A program made the position numbers and the translations under genes. Positions 62,707 to 64,000 of a stretch of DNA of 64,000 nt are shown in pieces. How positions within the stretch are numbered: position 1 is the first letter of the stretch; every line of letters starts with the position of its first letter. The DNA comes from Pseudomonadota bacterium. Lineage in GTDB: Bacteria; Pseudomonadota; Alphaproteobacteria; Rhizobiales; Xanthobacteraceae. Below the pieces are notes generated by a model. That model did not search any database and was not told the origin of the DNA. It saw only the letters and a list, made by a program, of their open reading frames with translations. The stretch lies in the NCBI GenBank assembly GCA_018242205.1, contig JAFECJ010000009.1, positions 62,001 to 126,000 of the forward strand, given 5' to 3'.

Positions 62707-64000
62707 TCATTCCAAGCGCAGATCGACGGTCGCAAACTTGGGTTGCAGGTAAGGTTGGATGCCTTCCAGCCCGCCTTCCGAGCCGTATCCGGAGTCCTTG
62801 ATGCCGCCGAACGGCGTCTCCGGCAGCGCGATGCCGTGATGATTGATCGACACCATGCCAGCCTCGACCTCGGCGAACAGTTTGGCGATCGTGCCCGCCG
62901 AACGGCTGTAGGCATAGGCCGCGAGGCCGTAGTCTAGGCGATTGGCTTCGCTGATCGCTTCGTCAATCTTGGCGAAGCGATTGACCAGCGCCACCGGCCC
63001 GAACGGCTCCTCGTTCATGATGCGACTGTCGGTCGGCACGTCGGTGAGCACGGTCGGCGCATAGAAGTAGCCGCTGTTGCCAACGCGCTTGCCGCCGGTA
63101 ACCACCTTGGCGCCGGCGCCGACGGCATCGTTGACCAGATCCTCAACCGCAGTGACGCGCCGCGCATGCGCCAGCGGCCCCATGGTGACGCCGTCTTCGA
63201 GGCCATCGCCGATCTTCTGCGCTTCGGAGGCTGCCTTGAAACGGTCGACGAAGGGCTGAAACACCTTGTCCTGCACCAGGAAGCGCGTCGGCGCGACGCA
63301 GACCTGGCCGGCATTGCGATACTTGTTGGCCGACAGGATGTCGATGGCGCGATCGAGATCGGCGTCGTCGCAGACGATGACCGGCGCGTGACCGCCCAGC
63401 TCCATGGTCATGCGCTTCATGTATGTGCCGCAGAGCGCGGCGAGTTGTTTGCCGACCGCGGTCGAGCCGGTGAAGGAGATCTTGCGGATCGCGGGATGCG
63501 CGATCAGCGCCGCCGAAATCTCCGCCGGCTTGCCGTACAGCAGTTGCACCACCGAGCCGGGAATGCCGGCATCGACGAAGGCGCGAATCAGTTCGGCGCA
63601 GGAGGCCGGCGTGTCTTCCGGGCCCTTGACGATGATCGAGCAGCCGGCGGCGAGCGCCGCGGCGATTTTGCGCACCGCCTGGTTGATCGGGAAATTCCAC
63701 GGCGTGAAGGCCGCGACCGGGCCGACCGGCTCCATGAGGACACGCTGATCGACGGTCGCCGAGCGCGCCGGGATGACGCGGCCATAGGTGCGGCGCGCCT
63801 CCTCGGCCATCCAGTCGATGACGTCCGCCGCGGCCAACGTCTCCATGCGAGCTTGCGCAAGCGGCTTACCCTGCTCGATCGTCATCATTTTGGCGATTGG
63901 CGCGGCTCGCTCGCGCAACAATCCCGCGGCTTTGCGCATCAGCGCCTGGCGCTCGTTGGCGCTCTTGGCCTTCCATATCTTGAAGCCCTTGGCGGCCGCG
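62707..64000 (-). CDS. Aldehyde dehydrogenase, succinate-semialdehyde type, partial (N-terminus beyond window)
   Basis: About 430 residues are present; the frame continues past the right edge with no start in view (KGFKIWKAKSANERQALMRKAAGLL), so the first in-window ATG is internal. The landmarks are FTPWNFPINQAVRKIA, MELGGHAPVIV (general base), the nucleophile in GQVCVAPTRF and TPFGGIKDSGYGSEGG at the end. It belongs to the same subgroup as 17568-18995. It is convergent with the SorC-type regulator (18-bp gap), so its link to the operon is unclear; phosphonoacetaldehyde or another semialdehyde would be attractive substrates but nothing in the sequence shows this. Confidence 0.85.
   Translation of the reverse strand, partial: AAAKGFKIWKAKSANERQALMRKAAGLLRERAAPIAKMMTIEQGKPLAQARMETLAAADVIDWMAEEARRTYGRVIPARSATVDQRVLMEPVGPVAAFTPWNFPINQAVRKIAAALAAGCSIIVKGPEDTPASCAELIRAFVDAGIPGSVVQLLYGKPAEISAALIAHPAIRKISFTGSTAVGKQLAALCGTYMKRMTMELGGHAPVIVCDDADLDRAIDILSANKYRNAGQVCVAPTRFLVQDKVFQPFVDRFKAASEAQKIGDGLEDGVTMGPLAHARRVTAVEDLVNDAVGAGAKVVTGGKRVGNSGYFYAPTVLTDVPTDSRIMNEEPFGPVALVNRFAKIDEAISEANRLDYGLAAYAYSRSAGTIAKLFAEVEAGMVSINHHGIALPETPFGGIKDSGYGSEGGLEGIQPYLQPKFATVDLRLE

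Noticed and set aside
62707..64000. Phosphonoacetaldehyde dehydrogenase (PhnY) for the PhnA pathway
   Set aside because: Motifs follow the succinate-semialdehyde group and the gene is convergent with the regulator, so position alone does not support the assignment.

Overview
The window is GC-rich chromosomal DNA of an aerobic, metabolically versatile alphaproteobacterium, most likely Hyphomicrobiales in the Xanthobacteraceae/Bradyrhizobium neighbourhood. This is inferred from codon use, three REP-like palindromic repeats, a PuuD-type membrane urate oxidase with a cytochrome c tail, a second IF-1 beside a DEAD-box helicase, a Bug/TctC binding protein and many oxidative catabolic genes. No taxonomic marker gene is present, so the placement is an inference.

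Left part (0-24 kb): a partial MetE-C-like protein (window edge), a YdiJ-type FAD/Fe-S dehydrogenase divergent from serine-glyoxylate aminotransferase, an alpha/beta hydrolase and a benzoate-CoA ligase-like enzyme, a complete MetE-C-like protein, an M24 (creatinase/prolidase/DddP-fold) protein lacking one canonical metal ligand, a DUF983 protein, a 56-aa membrane peptide, a chemoreceptor, a beta-hydroxyacid dehydrogenase, a lone Mo-hydroxylase large subunit, and a minus-strand set of aldehyde dehydrogenase, crotonase-fold protein and CaiB-type CoA-transferase. A DEAD-box RNA helicase (TTG start) and a second IF-1 follow.

Purine region (25-37 kb): PuuD urate oxidase, a UraD-HiuH fusion, a BmpA-type purine/nucleoside ABC importer behind a near-consensus sigma-54 promoter, 8-oxoguanine deaminase, and a two-gene xanthine dehydrogenase (FAD subunit plus a fused 2Fe-2S/Mo subunit). 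Together they import purines, make urate by two routes and take it to allantoin; allantoin-degrading genes are not in the window.

Peptide-ligase region (37-44 kb): a DUF2126 transglutaminase-like protein, a fused circularly permuted ATP-grasp/alpha-E protein and a second transglutaminase. They overlap or nearly abut and form a conserved but functionally unsolved gene set. An acyltransferase, a Bug binding protein, a dihydroorotate-dehydrogenase-like enzyme and a D-threonine-aldolase-family enzyme follow.

Putative island (48.6 kb rightward): a truncated 3' half of tRNA-Arg(CCT) looks like an integration scar. Beyond it lies a tightly coupled run of eleven minus-strand genes: a branched-chain-type ABC importer with a fused LivHM permease, an amidase, a phosphonoacetate-hydrolase-like enzyme, a second alkaline-phosphatase-superfamily hydrolase, and a complete UgpBAEC-like importer. 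A divergent SorC-type regulator sits at its head. This operon is the best candidate in the window for an undescribed catabolic system; its substrate may be a phosphonate or phosphoester, possibly linked to an amide. A partial aldehyde dehydrogenase ends the window.
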